Below are positions 17,899 through 26,849 of a stretch of 64,000 nucleotides of DNA, in pieces (position 1 is the stretch's first letter; each line of letters begins with the position of its first letter). The stretch spans positions 1,674,001 to 1,738,000 of the forward strand of contig NZ_CP122379.1 of NCBI RefSeq assembly GCF_029814825.1, read 5' to 3'. This DNA comes from Aequorivita marisscotiae. Its GTDB lineage: Bacteria; Bacteroidota; Bacteroidia; Flavobacteriales; Flavobacteriaceae. Both the position numbers and the translations under genes were made by a program. The notes beneath the pieces are model-generated. The model searched no databases. It had not been told where the DNA came from and was given only the letters and a program-made list of their open reading frames with translations.

Positions 17899-18372
17899 TT
17901 AAGTTAATTTGTTGCTTTCAGGTTTTGTTAAACCCGACAATAAATACACCGAAGCAACCGCAATAAAAAGTAACCGTAAATGGCTTAAACTTTCCCAAAG
18001 ATGCGCTCTTTCAACCAATGATTGGTCGATAGTTGTGCTGTAATTGGTACCTAAAATTTCTACAAGTTCTGGAACAAAATAGATGGAAGTTGTTACAAGC
18101 ACGATTAAATAGAGTGCTAGTGGAAAAACAATATGTTTTCTTCTTGCCGATTTCCAAGAAACGAATAATGTTATTGCAAAAAGGAATAATGTTATAGGGT
18201 GTATAAACATCCAGAAAACTTCAACTCTTGCTCCATAATCTCCTTGAAACATTGCTAATGAGGCCGGAGGCGCTTTTGCCCATTGCGGAACTATATTTAC
18301 GTGCTCATAAATGGCACCCCCAACAATGCTGCAAAAACTAAGGCAACATAAGGCGTAAATAAAATTTTTCAT
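17899..18372 (-). CDS. Four-helix membrane protein of unknown function
   Basis: This 157-residue protein has four hydrophobic segments (about 3-22, 50-70, 80-102, 128-148) with short loops. Motifs include YEHVNIVPQWAKAPPASLAMFQGDYG between the first two helices. The layout resembles small DUF1772-like membrane proteins, but I cannot assign a family firmly. It starts 11 bases after the stop of the SnoaL-like protein gene, so the two are likely co-transcribed, and the shared unit may lie under the control of the neighbouring hybrid regulator. No catalytic motif is visible. Confidence 0.75.
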   Translation of the reverse strand: MKNFIYALCCLSFCSIVGGAIYEHVNIVPQWAKAPPASLAMFQGDYGARVEVFWMFIHPITLFLFAITLFVSWKSARRKHIVFPLALYLIVLVTTSIYFVPELVEILGTNYSTTIDQSLVERAHLWESLSHLRLLFIAVASVYLLSGLTKPESNKLT

Positions 18373-18383
18373 CGTATTTAGAT

Positions 18384-18923
18384 TTATTGTTTAGTATTTT
18401 CTGAATACCAAGTAGCATACATTACCGATGGGGGCATTGGCGAATTTTTTCGCATTTCTTCATTTTGAAAAACTTCCAGGTCAAGGTTATGGAAAGAAAC
18501 AATCTTCCAGTGACCCCCCTGTTTTTGCGCGATTAGTGTTATTAACACCTGCGGGTCTTTGGGACGCGTTTTATCTTTGGCAGTTACGGCACCCAATATG
18601 TGAAGTAAAGCAACGTTTTCATTTAAAAATCTAATTTTGTCAATTGCATAATAAAGCTGGGTGTCTTTATACATGGTATTAAATATCCATTGATGTGTTT
18701 CCGAATTGTTTTGAATTGTATTGTTCTTATAATAAAATCCGTTCCACACTATAAAATCATGAGGTTCAGCAAAGGCGCTTGCAAATTTTTCACCGTTTGC
18801 AGTGTTCCATCCTTTTTGCAGTGTTCCAACCAAATTTTTTAATTTCTTTTCGTCACTGGCTTTTTGGGCATTTGTAAAGGTTGGCATAAGAACAATTGTT
18901 AACAATAATAAAATACGTTTCAT
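18384..18923 (-). CDS. Exported SnoaL/NTF2-like protein (SgcJ/EcaC-type)
   Basis: This 179-residue protein has a signal peptide (MKRILLLLTIVLMPTFTNA) followed by one NTF2-like cone domain: LVGTLQKGWNTANGEKFASAFAEPHDFI, IHQWIFNTMY-like segment, and a closing HWKIVSFHNL strand. This matches the SgcJ/EcaC group of SnoaL-like proteins, a fold used by various hydratases, isomerases and non-catalytic binding proteins. Export to the periplasm is unusual enough to leave the role open. It forms a probable operon with the four-helix membrane protein. Confidence 0.82.
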   Translation of the reverse strand: MKRILLLLTIVLMPTFTNAQKASDEKKLKNLVGTLQKGWNTANGEKFASAFAEPHDFIVWNGFYYKNNTIQNNSETHQWIFNTMYKDTQLYYAIDKIRFLNENVALLHILGAVTAKDKTRPKDPQVLITLIAQKQGGHWKIVSFHNLDLEVFQNEEMRKNSPMPPSVMYATWYSENTKQ

Positions 18924-18996
18924 AATGATTTTGTTTAAGATTAATAAATAGTTATTTCCAGATATGTGCTTTCCGGAACTGTTTTTAAAACATTAA

Positions 18997-19182
18997 TTAT
19001 TGAGATAGTAACGAGGCTACAGACCACCTATTGATTTCTACGGCTATTTGCTCTGCAAGTTGGTTCCAAATTAATTCTGCAATACGATAGCCTCCATAAA
19101 TAACGGCTAAGGAAACAGCAAAAATTAACAGGAAGTATAAAGTGATTCGGAATTCTGAACTGATTTGAATAGAGTTTTGCAT
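18997..19182 (-). CDS. Small single-helix membrane protein, 61 residues
   Basis: I chose the ATG at 19182 (MQNSIQISSEFRITL), giving a 61-residue protein with one transmembrane helix (about 15-33) and an amphipathic C-terminus. The frame is open to an ATG at 19311, but the extra 43 residues are AT-rich and low in quality. I do not recognise a family. It lies alone between the SnoaL-like gene and apaG, and it may be a leaderless or spurious frame. Confidence 0.4.
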   Translation of the reverse strand: MQNSIQISSEFRITLYFLLIFAVSLAVIYGGYRIAELIWNQLAEQIAVEINRWSVASLLSQ

Positions 19183-19380
19183 GATTCTACATTTTTTAAT
19201 GCTGGTTAATAAAATTTGATGTGTCAAATGTAAAATCAAATAGAAGATACCCGTTTGAAGAAAATTAGCATTGATTAACAGATTTAAAGCATAGGGGGTA
19301 TAGTGCTTCAAAAATTATAGTTGATGCGTCAAAAGTTTTAGTAAGCGTAATTGGAAATTAGAGTTTTAAGCAAAGAGCAC

Positions 19381-19767
19381 TTAATTCATTGAAAAAGGGG
19401 CGCTTAATTTAAATAGTGGAATGGAAACTCTAAATTTACGGGTAGTTGCGTAATTAATCATGTTATAATGGCCCTTCATCGCCCCAAATGGAGATAGAAG
19501 TAAGCAACCGCTCGTGTAGGAGTGCTTTTCACCGGGCAAAAGAACTGGTTTTTGACCTATTACTCCTTCGCCTTCCACAACTTCCGTTGCATTGAGGGAA
19601 TCCTTAATTTTCCAAAAGCGCGATGTGAGTTGCACGGTGTCCTTACCTTGGTTTTCAATGGTTATATTATAGGCAAAGGCATATTGCATTTTACGGTTCT
19701 TGTAAAATGTTCCATCAAATTCGGTTTTAACCGAAATCTTAATCCCTTGCGTTACTTGTTGTACCAT
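19381..19767 (-). CDS. apaG: ApaG family protein
   Basis: This 128-residue single-domain protein fits the ApaG (DUF525) immunoglobulin-like fold: VKTEFDGTFY, FAYNITIENQGKDTVQLTSR, the FWKIKDS strand, VEGEGVIGQKPVLLPGEKHSYTSGC, and GAMKGHYNM. ApaG is linked in enterobacteria to Co2+ resistance and Mg2+ efflux, and the same domain occurs in some F-box proteins; its biochemical activity is not well defined. The start lies 3 bases after the stop of the DUF3667 gene, so the two are co-transcribed. Confidence 0.93.
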   Translation of the reverse strand: MVQQVTQGIKISVKTEFDGTFYKNRKMQYAFAYNITIENQGKDTVQLTSRFWKIKDSLNATEVVEGEGVIGQKPVLLPGEKHSYTSGCLLLSPFGAMKGHYNMINYATTRKFRVSIPLFKLSAPFSMN

Positions 19768-19770
19768 GGT

Positions 19771-20871
19771 TTAATAGAGTGCTGCACTTGCAATGACAAA
19801 AATAATTGTAGCAATAGTTAATCCTATTATAAAGGCAGCGTTTAAAAATACAAATTTTATTAATGTAACAATCCTGCTTTGTTGGTAAAAATTTCTTAAT
19901 GCCTTATAAAAATAAATAGGTCCTATAATTAAAAATAAACTACCAACAAAAAATTGCCAATCCAGCAACAGGTCTGGTATTATGGAGAGAAGCATTGCTA
20001 AGAATATAAAACTGAAAATATGGAATATAAACACCAAATGCTCCATATAAGTATATTTTTTACGCGAATAAATTAGCCAGAAAAACAAGGCGTATAACGG
20101 AGCATAAAAGAATAAAAAGAATGGTACTTTAGAAATTACATAATTTATAAATTCGGAAGGATTTTCGCGTATTTTTTCAGCGGTGGCGTTTTTTTTGTAA
20201 ACCCATCTGTTAAAGGATGTGTTTTTATGATGCAAGCTATCCATTGCTACAGCAGCATTTTTTATTTTGTACTTTTCATAAAAGTCGTTGTATATTGATA
20301 AACGTTCGGCATAACTTTTCATCCACGGTAGCGAGTCTAATTCGCTTTCGGATAAATAATCTATTGGTTTTTCCGGTTTTAAACTCTTAATAGAATCTAC
20401 CTTTTTAATTGCTGTTGCCGCTCTATTTACGGAAAACCCCAAAGAATCTAAGATGGCACGATCGGCCGGGCTAGCTATAAAATCCTGGTTGGCTTCATTT
20501 ACATTATTCTCCGTATTTATAATATCGAGCAGTCCGCTAACCAAAAAGAATATTATAGACACGCTAAGAAAAAATCGAAAAGGGTTGGCGTACTTTAATC
20601 GTTGGCCACGAACGTACCACAACGTTATTTTTCCCGGCCGGAATAATAAATCTTTAAATGTACTTCTCAATCTAGAATCATATACAAATATGCTGCTAAA
20701 AAATTGTTCGAAGAAATCTGTTAAGGAGAGTTTTTTAGTACTATTGCGCTGTGAGCAGTATGGACAATATATATCGCTTTTGTCTAAGGGGTGTTCACAA
20801 TTTAGGCATTTTATGCCACGGTATCGTAACGATTTTCTTCCGTTGGAGTGTTCGTTATTTTTGCGTTTCAT
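19771..20871 (-). CDS. DUF3667 membrane protein with N-terminal zinc ribbon
   Basis: This 366-residue protein starts with a zinc-ribbon segment with two Cys pairs, CLNCEHPL and CPYCSQRN (residues 22-41). The DUF3667 core follows (TDFFEQFFSSIFVYDSRLRST, FRPGKITLWYVRGQRLKYANPFRFF), then a periplasmic loop of about 120 residues and four or five C-terminal helices. The family is common in Bacteroidota and has no established function. It is the first gene of a pair with apaG. Confidence 0.9.
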   Translation of the reverse strand: MKRKNNEHSNGRKSLRYRGIKCLNCEHPLDKSDIYCPYCSQRNSTKKLSLTDFFEQFFSSIFVYDSRLRSTFKDLLFRPGKITLWYVRGQRLKYANPFRFFLSVSIIFFLVSGLLDIINTENNVNEANQDFIASPADRAILDSLGFSVNRAATAIKKVDSIKSLKPEKPIDYLSESELDSLPWMKSYAERLSIYNDFYEKYKIKNAAVAMDSLHHKNTSFNRWVYKKNATAEKIRENPSEFINYVISKVPFFLFFYAPLYALFFWLIYSRKKYTYMEHLVFIFHIFSFIFLAMLLSIIPDLLLDWQFFVGSLFLIIGPIYFYKALRNFYQQSRIVTLIKFVFLNAAFIIGLTIATIIFVIASAALY

Positions 20872-20911
20872 GGCATATTGAAAAAAGAAATTTAACTCAA
20901 ATTTTCAACGA

Positions 20912-22165
20912 TTAATTATTACTGATGTTGGTAGAATTTGCATACCCTGCGCCAATAATTCGGTCGTATCGCGCACCCAAATCACGAAAATATACCAACA
21001 CTGTATAATCGTTTTCGGTTTGCCAAAAATCGCCACTCACAGCGCCTTGGTCAATTGTGCCATCCCGGTTTACAACTACGTATTTATAGTTGTAAAAACC
21101 TTGTTTAAATAAACGGGTAGCGCGGTAAGTGTCGCTCTTTGAGTCATACTTCATATAGGTACTCCCGTCAATTGTCCAATTGTTAAAATTGCCGTAAAGA
21201 TGCAATTCCTTTTCACCAAGATCATCAAAATACTGAAGATTAAAATGCATACGTACATATTCAGCTTCAATAGCTTGGTTTTGTGCATCGATATTTCGCA
21301 CTACAAAATTTCCGTTAATATCTGGATTATAGGTGTACGGTCTGTTGTATCTTGGAATATTTGTGTATAAATAGTTTTCATATACATCGGTAACTTCTAT
21401 TGAGCGCACGCCATTAGAGGCTGAGCGTTCGTCTTTATTGTCAAAAGCCAAAAATTCGTTGCCACCGCCAAATGCCGCTTCCTGGTCATACCTATAAATA
21501 AGTTCGTTTCCCATAGTATATTGGGGTACCAGATTGGTAATGGCAGTTTTTAGATTGCTGTTTTGCAAGACCAATGTCTTTACGGTCTGTTTTGGATTAA
21601 TCAATAATAAATTGGGAGAATTTACAGTAAAATGCACCACTTGTTTTTCCTCGATAACTTTTAGGTTGCGTGCGCGTTTTATTTCAACCCCGACGGAAGC
21701 GATATTTTCTATCACCAAAAATTTTCGGGTAAAAATAAGGTCGCCATCACTATTGAAAATACTAAGTAGGTAGTTTCCGCTTTTTTTAATGGCCCGAGTA
21801 TCGCGGTTGGGAATGGTAAGTTGATAATGCGAATATATCTGCAGCGTGTTCAGCGAATTTTGATAATCTTGAATTCGCACATCGTCAAAACCATCTAAAT
21901 ACTCGCTTTTAGAAAGATCGCTCGGGCTCCAATCAAAATTATAGTGTGAAATTGTATAATAAAAATCTTCTTCTTCACCGTTTAAAGCGTCAAAAGAAAG
22001 CTGCAGGCTGTTGCCCAAATTTATTATGGGTAATTGGCTCAGGTCTGTGCCACCGCGAAATTGAATGGTGCTTATATAAAAAGGTTCTACTTTTTCAACA
22101 ATTTGTGAGAGCGCCGGAAAGGCCGTTAATAATAAAAGTAATGCAGTGGAAAACGTTTTTAACAT
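20912..22165 (-). CDS. Type IX secretion system plug protein (DUF5103)
   Basis: This 417-residue exported protein has a signal peptide (MLKTFSTALLLLLTAFPALS) and an all-beta architecture. Visible family landmarks are FRGGTDLSQLPIINLGNSLQLSFDALN near the N-terminus, YYYTISHYNFDWSPSDL, and a CBM48-like ELHLYGNFNNWTIDGSTYMKYD module near 300. DUF5103 proteins are the T9SS plug, which closes the periplasmic side of the SprA translocon in the absence of PorV or cargo. It acts with the T9SS cargo proteins encoded at 5864, 7905 and 36603. It stands alone; no other T9SS core gene is in the window. Confidence 0.9.
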   Translation of the reverse strand: MLKTFSTALLLLLTAFPALSQIVEKVEPFYISTIQFRGGTDLSQLPIINLGNSLQLSFDALNGEEEDFYYTISHYNFDWSPSDLSKSEYLDGFDDVRIQDYQNSLNTLQIYSHYQLTIPNRDTRAIKKSGNYLLSIFNSDGDLIFTRKFLVIENIASVGVEIKRARNLKVIEEKQVVHFTVNSPNLLLINPKQTVKTLVLQNSNLKTAITNLVPQYTMGNELIYRYDQEAAFGGGNEFLAFDNKDERSASNGVRSIEVTDVYENYLYTNIPRYNRPYTYNPDINGNFVVRNIDAQNQAIEAEYVRMHFNLQYFDDLGEKELHLYGNFNNWTIDGSTYMKYDSKSDTYRATRLFKQGFYNYKYVVVNRDGTIDQGAVSGDFWQTENDYTVLVYFRDLGARYDRIIGAGYANSTNISNN

Positions 22166-22569
22166 GGTTGTGGTTTAAAAAGCTAAGATAACAAAATTTG
22201 TGCCTCCTTCTTTTGCAATTTGTGCCAAGCTATTTTATTTATTTAAGCAGACAGAGGTTGCCCTTTTTATTTTAACCATTTTTGTATGCTCGTTGTTTTA
22301 AAATTAAGAACACTAACTTACATAAAGCGAAGGAAATATTTCAGTTCTTCAGAATATTTTAAATTGAATTTAAAAGAAACAGAATTTCTAGGCTAAAGGT
22401 ACATTATTGCTGTTGCCGATTTCACGGTAAATAGAATTTTCACCAGTTTTGATTAATCAATTAATATTCCAACTTTTCAATTTTATCGTCCTCGAAAAAA
22501 ATTGGTGGCTTTACGAAAAAAATTAAATTCGGGTAATGGGTTATATTTCTAATTTAAAGGCTATTACTG

Positions 22570-22577
22570 TATTTTTG
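22570..22577 (+). promoter_or_regulatory. Possible distal -7 element upstream of the nqr operon
   Basis: TATTTTTG matches TAnnTTTG but has no good -33 element. If active it would give a leader of about 205 bases for nqrA. The 624-base gap 22166-22789 otherwise holds only the proximal promoter and a leader hairpin; I see no ORF with family features in it. Confidence 0.3.
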
Positions 22578-22683
22578 TAACGGGAATTTATACAACCTCT
22601 GTACTTCGCCGATAGTAACCTGAAGTTTTATGGCATTTTAAATTGTTATCATCCCTAATAAGAGAGAAAATTATACCCTTTTA

Positions 22684-22715
22684 TTGTGCCATGAGGGTTT
22701 TAATTTATAAATTTG
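22684..22715 (+). promoter_or_regulatory. Bacteroidota-type promoter of the nqr operon
   Basis: TTG (22684-22686) is followed after 21 bases by TAAATTTG (22708-22715), a full consensus match. The leader is then about 70 bases to the nqrA ATG. Confidence 0.7.
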
Positions 22716-22721
22716 CACGCC

Positions 22722-22756
22722 CGTAATCTCCGACGATATAATTTGAGAGAATTACG
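22722..22756 (+). promoter_or_regulatory. Stem-loop in the nqrA leader
   Basis: CGTAAT with ATTACG, and CTC with GAG just inside, form a bulged stem within the predicted 5' leader, 34 bases before the ATG. No known riboswitch consensus is recognisable; it may affect mRNA stability or translation. Confidence 0.35.
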
Positions 22757-22789
22757 AGTGTTAAAAAGACATTATTAATATCCATATTT

Positions 22790-24142
22790 ATGTCCAAAGA
22801 CATTAAGATTAAAAAAGGTCTTACCATTAAATTACAGGGCGCAGCCGATAAAACCTTATCGAACGCTCCGCGATCAAGAACTTTCGCAATAAGACCTTCC
22901 GATTTTCATCTCGTTACTCCAAAAATGGTGGTTAAAGAAGGTGGAAAAGTTCAGGCTGGTGAAACTATTTTTTACGCTAAAAGCAATGAAATTGTAAAGT
23001 TTGTATCGCCCGTTAGTGGTACGTTGACTAAAATTTCACGCGGCGCAAAACGTGTTATCACCGAAATTTCCATTGAAGCAGATGCACAGGATTCTTTTAA
23101 GGATTTTGGTGTTTTAAGTCCAAATTCTTCAAGTGCAGAGGCTATTAAATCTCGCTTGTTAGAAGCAGGTTGCTGGCCGTTTATTATGCAGCGGCCGTAT
23201 GCGGTAATTGCCAATACAGAGCAGGAGCCAAGAGATATATTTATCTCCGGATTTAGTACTGCCCCCTTGGCAAACGACTTAGATTTTTCACTCAACGGAA
23301 AGGAAAACGAACTACAGGCAGCGCTTACCGCACTGAGCAAACTCACAAAGGGGAAAGTGCATGTAGGTGTTGATAAAACCGGAAGCTCACCTTTTAAAGG
23401 AATGAAAGACATTGTATTGCACAATGTGTCCGGTCCACATCCTGCTGGAAATGTAGGAACACAAATAAACAAAATAGGCCCAGTAAATAAAGGTGAAGTG
23501 ATTTGGACAGTTGCACCACAAGACCTTGTTATTATTGGCGAATTGTTACTTACCGGTAAATTTAATGCCGAACGTATTATTGCACTTTCAGGCTCTGAGG
23601 TTAAAACGCCTAAATATTACAGAACTCGAATTGGTTCAGAAGTATCAACATTTTTATACGATTCTGGATTAAATAACGAAAATGTTCGTGTTATTAGCGG
23701 CGATGTGCTTACCGGCCAAAAAATTTCTCCGAAAGGGTTTTTAGGATACTATAGCAACACGGTAACCGTAATTCCCGAAGGTGACGATTATGAGCTTTTT
23801 GGTTGGAACAAACCGGTTTTCGATAAAATATCTACTTCAAGAGCGCTTACCTTTTCATGGTTAATGCCCAATAAAACATACGATCTAGACACAAATACCA
23901 ATGGCGAGCATCGTAATTTTGTGGTAACGGGTAGTTATGAAGAAGTTTTTCCGCTAGATATGTATCCATTGCAAATGTTGAAATCCTGTATGATTCAGGA
24001 TTTAGATGAAATGGAAGCTCTGGGAATGTACGAAGTGGCTCCCGAAGATTTTGCGCTTACCGAATTTATCTGCGTAAGTAAGCAACCACATCAGCAAATT
24101 ATCAGGAACGGTCTTGATTTAATGTATAAAGAAATTGGGTAA
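22790..24142 (+). CDS. nqrA: Na+-translocating NADH:quinone reductase subunit A
   Basis: NqrA is the large peripheral subunit of the six-subunit complex that couples NADH oxidation by quinone to Na+ export. The 450-residue protein has the usual length and the IKIKKGLTIKL opening, the biotinyl-like hairpin VKEGGKVQAGETIFYAK, the SGPHPAGNVGTQINKIGPV segment, and the C-terminal EFICVSKQPHQQIIRNGLDLM. In the Vibrio enzyme NqrA is implicated in quinone or inhibitor binding. It is the first gene of nqrABCDEF, preceded by a clear promoter. Confidence 0.97.
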   Translation: MSKDIKIKKGLTIKLQGAADKTLSNAPRSRTFAIRPSDFHLVTPKMVVKEGGKVQAGETIFYAKSNEIVKFVSPVSGTLTKISRGAKRVITEISIEADAQDSFKDFGVLSPNSSSAEAIKSRLLEAGCWPFIMQRPYAVIANTEQEPRDIFISGFSTAPLANDLDFSLNGKENELQAALTALSKLTKGKVHVGVDKTGSSPFKGMKDIVLHNVSGPHPAGNVGTQINKIGPVNKGEVIWTVAPQDLVIIGELLLTGKFNAERIIALSGSEVKTPKYYRTRIGSEVSTFLYDSGLNNENVRVISGDVLTGQKISPKGFLGYYSNTVTVIPEGDDYELFGWNKPVFDKISTSRALTFSWLMPNKTYDLDTNTNGEHRNFVVTGSYEEVFPLDMYPLQMLKSCMIQDLDEMEALGMYEVAPEDFALTEFICVSKQPHQQIIRNGLDLMYKEIG

Positions 24143-24177
24143 TTATTCATTTTGAAAAAATGAAAAATAAGTAGTAT

Positions 24178-25377
24178 ATGGGATTGAAACAGAATTTACA
24201 TAAGCTAAAGGAAAAATACAAGGGCACAAAAATGGCTCCTGCATTTAATGCATTGCATACCTTTTTGTACACACCGAATGAAACTACACATTCTGGTTCT
24301 CACGTACGCGCGGCAGACGATTTAAAGCGTACCATGAATACCGTCATTATGGCGTTGGTTCCATGTTTGATCTTTGGGATTTTTAATGCAGGTTACCAGC
24401 ATTACGCTGCTATTGACGCTACTTTAAGGTTAGATCCGTTAGGCAATTTTTTTACTTGGGATAACTTTATCCTTGGCGCTTGGACGGTTTTGCCATTAGT
24501 AATTGTATCGTATGTGGTAGGGCTTGGAGTAGAATTTATTTTTGCGGTAATAAAAGGCCACGAAGTAGAAGAAGGTTACTTAGTAACGGGAATGCTCGTG
24601 CCGCTTATTGTTCCTATAGATATTCCACTATGGATGCTTACCGTTGCCGTTATCTTTGGTGTAGTTATAGGAAAAGAGGTTTTTGGGGGAACTGGAATGA
24701 ATATTCTAAACCCCGCACTAACGATCCGTGCTTTCTTGTTTTTCGCCTATCCTACTTGGATGAGTGGCGATAAAGTATGGGTGCACGGTGCAAAGGAAAT
24801 GGCAGGTAAACCAGATGCAATCTCGGGCGAAACCATTTTGGGAAGCCTGGCGCAAAACCACGAACCAATTTACAGCGTATGGGATAGTTTCTGGGGCTTT
24901 ATTCCAGGTTCTGTAGGAGAAACATCAACGTTCCTTATTTTATTGGGTGCTGCGTTTTTAATTTTCACCAAGGTGGGAAGCTGGCGCATTATGCTTTCTG
25001 CAGTCATTGGCGCTGTAGTTATGGGGCTAATATTTAACGGAGTGGTAGATCAAGGTTGGATTCAGCAAGGCAGTAGTTTTTATGGCTTAATGAGCGAAAC
25101 TTTCTGGCATCATTTAGTGATTGGCGGATTGGCGTTTGGTATTGTATATATGGCTACAGATCCTGTAACTGCTTCGCAGACCAATAAAGGAAAATGGATT
25201 TATGGATTTTTTATCGGTTTCATTTCAGTCTTGATTCGGGTTTTCAATCCAGCTTATCCAGAAGGAGTGATGCTCGCAATATTATTGATGAATGTATTTG
25301 CTCCAACCATAGATCACTATGTGTTACAAGGAAATATTAAGAAGAGATTGAAACGTTTAAAAGCTAAAACAGCGTAA
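24178..25377 (+). CDS. nqrB: Na+-translocating NADH:quinone reductase subunit B
   Basis: NqrB is a membrane subunit with a covalent FMN and part of the Na+ path. The 399-residue protein has about ten helices, the GGTGMNILNPAL motif, and GSVGETSTFLILLGA. The covalent-FMN site should be Thr219 in DAISGET. The usual motif is DxxSGAT, and here Ala is replaced by Glu. This could be a clade variant, or the Thr may be elsewhere; it is worth checking. The gene lies 35 bases after nqrA and 2 bases before nqrC. The FMN would be attached by the ApbE encoded at 29428. Confidence 0.96.
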   Translation: MGLKQNLHKLKEKYKGTKMAPAFNALHTFLYTPNETTHSGSHVRAADDLKRTMNTVIMALVPCLIFGIFNAGYQHYAAIDATLRLDPLGNFFTWDNFILGAWTVLPLVIVSYVVGLGVEFIFAVIKGHEVEEGYLVTGMLVPLIVPIDIPLWMLTVAVIFGVVIGKEVFGGTGMNILNPALTIRAFLFFAYPTWMSGDKVWVHGAKEMAGKPDAISGETILGSLAQNHEPIYSVWDSFWGFIPGSVGETSTFLILLGAAFLIFTKVGSWRIMLSAVIGAVVMGLIFNGVVDQGWIQQGSSFYGLMSETFWHHLVIGGLAFGIVYMATDPVTASQTNKGKWIYGFFIGFISVLIRVFNPAYPEGVMLAILLMNVFAPTIDHYVLQGNIKKRLKRLKAKTA

Positions 25378-25379
25378 TC

Positions 25380-26129
25380 ATGTCGAAGAATACAGATAAA
25401 AATTCATACACAATTATCTTTGCCATTGTTATGGTGCTTGTAGTTGGCTCCCTTTTGGCAGGCGTTGCACAAGGACTTAAGAGCAAGATAACCCTCAATG
25501 AGCGTTTTGAAAAAATGCAAAACATTCTTTACGCTATGGGTGTAAATGAAAACGAAGGCGATGGCGATATTAACTTTATCTCTACCGATAAAGTGGAAGA
25601 AGTATTCGCAACAAAAATTAAAAAGCAATTGGTTATTCAGGGCGATGATGTAACTGAAGATCCGGAGGCCTATTTAATAGATATTAAAAAAGAAGAGACC
25701 AAAGCAAAAGATCCTAACTACGAGCGCAGGTTGCCACTTTTTGTAGGGGAAAAGGATGGCCAAACCCTTTATATTATTCCAATGAGAGGTAAAGGTTTAT
25801 GGGATGCCATTTGGGGCTTTGTGGCTGTAGACAAATCATTGGTTGTGCAAGGAGTGTTTTTTGATCATGCCGGAGAAACTCCTGGTTTAGGGGCAGAAAT
25901 AAAACAACGATATTTTATGGACGATTTTGAAGGTGAAAACATAATGGATGGAGACACCTTTAAAGGTATTACAGTTGCAAAAGGCAACAATGATCCCATT
26001 AATGAAAATAAAGCAGACAATAAGGTTGACGCAATTGCTGGAGCAACCATCACAGGTGATGGGGTTACAGCAATGATTAAAAAGGACGTAAGAATGTACT
26101 TGCCTTACCTAAAATCTATAAATCAATAA
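25380..26129 (+). CDS. nqrC: Na+-translocating NADH:quinone reductase subunit C
   Basis: NqrC carries the second covalent FMN. The 249-residue protein has one N-terminal helix (about 11-31) and a soluble periplasmic FMN-binding domain. The flavin site is Thr223 in DAIAGAT, a close match to the consensus DxxSGAT with Ser replaced by Ala; the residue number equals that reported for the Vibrio alginolyticus protein. Upstream landmarks are IPMRGKGLWDAIWGF and HAGETPGLGAEI. The tight spacing (2 and 3 bases to its neighbours) shows co-transcription. Confidence 0.96.
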   Translation: MSKNTDKNSYTIIFAIVMVLVVGSLLAGVAQGLKSKITLNERFEKMQNILYAMGVNENEGDGDINFISTDKVEEVFATKIKKQLVIQGDDVTEDPEAYLIDIKKEETKAKDPNYERRLPLFVGEKDGQTLYIIPMRGKGLWDAIWGFVAVDKSLVVQGVFFDHAGETPGLGAEIKQRYFMDDFEGENIMDGDTFKGITVAKGNNDPINENKADNKVDAIAGATITGDGVTAMIKKDVRMYLPYLKSINQ

Positions 26130-26132
26130 ATT

Positions 26133-26777
26133 ATGGCATTGCTATCAAAAAAAGACAGTAGGTTAATATTAGACCCATTGGCAGACAATAACCCAATTAC
26201 CATTCAGGTTTTGGGAATCTGTTCTGCACTAGCTATTACAGCACAGTTAAAAGCATCTATCGTAATGGCCATTTCGGTTATATTTGTTTTGGGAGTAGGT
26301 AACGTAGTAATATCCCTAATGCGAAATATTATACCGTCAAAAATTCGAATTATAGTTCAGTTAGTGGTAGTCGCTGCTTTGGTAATTATAGTAGATCAAG
26401 TGTTAAAAGCCTTTGCTTATGAACTAAGTAAAGAACTATCGGTCTTCATCGGATTAATTATTACAAACTGTATTATTATGGGGCGTTTTGAAGCTTTTGC
26501 CCTAGGTAACGGCCCGTGGCGATCGTTTTTAGACGGTATTGGAAACGCCGCCGGTTATGGAGTTATACTTGTAATTGTAGGCTTCTTTAGAGAATTACTG
26601 GGCTCAGGAACACTTTTAGGTTTTAAAGTGCTCGGAGATCCTATTACAAAAACAGGTTTGTACGCCATAGGGTATGAAAATAATGGTTTTATGCTTTTGT
26701 CGCCAATGGCCCTAATCGTTATCGGTATTATTATATGGGTTCAACGCTCAAAAAATAAAGACTTAATAGAAGAATAA
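26133..26777 (+). CDS. nqrD: Na+-translocating NADH:quinone reductase subunit D
   Basis: This 214-residue integral membrane subunit has six helices and the conserved NCIIMGRFEAFALGN segment, where a Cys in a half-membrane helix helps bind the intramembrane iron centre shared with NqrE. LGICSALAIT gives the second conserved Cys. It lies 3 bases after nqrC. A 72-base spacer separates it from nqrE, the largest gap in the operon. Confidence 0.96.
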   Translation: MALLSKKDSRLILDPLADNNPITIQVLGICSALAITAQLKASIVMAISVIFVLGVGNVVISLMRNIIPSKIRIIVQLVVVAALVIIVDQVLKAFAYELSKELSVFIGLIITNCIIMGRFEAFALGNGPWRSFLDGIGNAAGYGVILVIVGFFRELLGSGTLLGFKVLGDPITKTGLYAIGYENNGFMLLSPMALIVIGIIIWVQRSKNKDLIEE

Positions 26778-26812
26778 CAAACTTGGCAATAGCTGGAAGC
26801 AGTAAAATGTTT

Positions 26813-26843
26813 ACTGCCAACTGTAACTGCAAACTGAATACTC
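26813..26843 (+). repeat. Imperfect ACTG(C)AA-type short repeat in the nqrD-nqrE spacer
   Basis: The spacer contains ACTGCCAACTGTAACTGC followed by AAACTGAATACTC, imperfect direct copies of a 7-8 base unit. It ends 6 bases before the nqrE ATG, where a ribosome site would lie. It resembles the TCAATAC array before the SDR gene at 47754. Confidence 0.45.
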
Positions 26844-26849
26844 AAAAAA

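Noticed and set aside
20453..20881. 142-residue plus-strand frame opposite the DUF3667 gene
   Set aside because: It overlaps the DUF3667 gene fully, and its residues are typical of a reversed membrane-protein frame.
22972..23472. 166-residue minus-strand frame opposite nqrA
   Set aside because: It is the antisense shadow of nqrA, which is complete and well conserved. It has no family features and no promoter or ribosome site.
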